Assembly: GCA_964585805.1 (NCBI GenBank)
Contig: CAZPFE010000013.1
Coordinates: 1 to 12,595, forward strand
Length of the DNA stretch: 12,595 nt
DNA from: CAYLWZ01 sp964585805
GTDB taxonomy: Bacteria > Patescibacteriota > Minisyncoccia > Minisyncoccales > GWA2-38-27
Reading direction: 5' to 3'
Both the position numbers and the translations under genes were made by a program. Under the pieces are notes generated by a model. That model was given only the letters and a program-made list of their open reading frames with translations. It was not told the origin of the DNA and did not search any database. The number at the start of each line of letters is the position of its first letter. The stretch's first letter is position 1. Below are positions 12,380 through 12,595 of this stretch, in pieces.

Positions 12380-12595
12380 ATGGATATCAAAAAAGCTATC
12401 ATTCCAGCTGCAGGATTAGGAACACGCTTTTTACCTTTATCAAAAATAGTTTCTAAAGAACTTTTGCCATTAGTTGATATTCCTTTAATTCAATATATTG
12501 TTAAAGAAGCAAAAGAATCTGGGATAGAAGAAATAATTTTTGTTCTTAATCAAAACAACAAGAAAATTGTTGATTATTTCAAACCTTCTCCTAAA
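12380..12595 (+). CDS. galU: UTP--glucose-1-phosphate uridylyltransferase, N-terminal part
   Basis: The frame opens at the ATG at 12380 and runs off the window end after 72 codons. The start KKAIIPAAGLGTRFLPLSK is the nucleotidyltransferase signature (GxGTR plus the following Lys), and KELLPLVDIPLIQYIVKEA followed by SGIEEIIFV is typical of GalU (KEMLPVVDKPLIQYIVEEA in standard enzymes). GalU makes UDP-glucose from UTP and glucose-1-phosphate for cell-surface glycans. The PATK segment usually seen reads PLSK here. RfbA/RmlA-type thymidylyltransferases share the first motif, but KExLP followed by LIQYIV favours GalU. It begins 22 bases after the ftsZ stop and may be co-transcribed. Confidence 0.9.
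   Translation, partial: MDIKKAIIPAAGLGTRFLPLSKIVSKELLPLVDIPLIQYIVKEAKESGIEEIIFVLNQNNKKIVDYFKPSPK

Noticed and set aside
1..12595. CRISPR array, tRNA or rRNA genes, alternative genetic code
   Set aside because: No regularly spaced direct repeats, cloverleaf or rRNA-like segment was found by reading. Conserved glycines use GGN and TGA ends the receiver gene, so the TGA=Gly code of some CPR groups is not indicated.

Overview
The window is strongly AT-rich (about 30% GC by eye), has short intergenic gaps and uses the standard bacterial code: glycines are GGN and I see no in-frame TGA in the conserved genes. Several predicted proteins (the 279-aa nuclease-like protein, the short AdoMet-decarboxylase relative, a divergent FolD and an FtsZ with lysine-rich extensions) resemble those I associate with Candidate Phyla Radiation/Patescibacteria, perhaps a parcubacterial lineage. 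That placement is inference; no rRNA or other phylogenetic marker is present to settle it.

Layout. (1) Bases 1-6597 hold a plus-strand run of eight genes: glyA, folD, a PAP2-type phosphatase, a CYTH-domain protein, an AlkD-like HEAT-repeat protein, a small membrane protein, a 279-aa possible PD-(D/E)XK protein, and a membrane-anchored glycoside-hydrolase-like protein. A good promoter precedes glyA and a strong bidirectional terminator closes the run. (2) glmS lies on the minus strand (6668-8470) and converges on that terminator. (3) 8471-9464 is about 1 kb without a credible gene. It holds nested inverted repeats, a 20-bp near-perfect hairpin, a C-rich/G-rich palindrome and a 167-base stretch with no C. 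(4) 9465-9794 encodes a stand-alone response-regulator receiver domain with its own promoter, a strong Shine-Dalgarno and a terminator. It converges on a minus-strand AdoMet-decarboxylase family gene (9861-10230) that is split by a one-base frameshift. (5) 10231-10743 is a second gene-free island with two copies of the same palindrome family and a sharp change from a G-free to a purine-rich strand. (6) 10744-12357 is ftsZ with a lysine-rich N-terminal extension and a very long lysine/glutamate-rich linker, interrupted by a 10-N assembly gap. (7) The window ends inside galU.

Functionally, GlyA and FolD form the folate one-carbon pair: serine gives methylene-tetrahydrofolate, then formyl-tetrahydrofolate. 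GlmS (glucosamine-6-phosphate), GalU (UDP-glucose) and the PAP2 phosphatase (possibly undecaprenyl-diphosphate recycling) point to cell-envelope precursor synthesis, and FtsZ to division. The items most worth a second look are the frameshifted decarboxylase, the FtsZ architecture, the paired palindrome/polypurine islands, the nuclease-like protein and the altered FolD cofactor motifs. I do not see a clear new multi-gene defence or mobile system.
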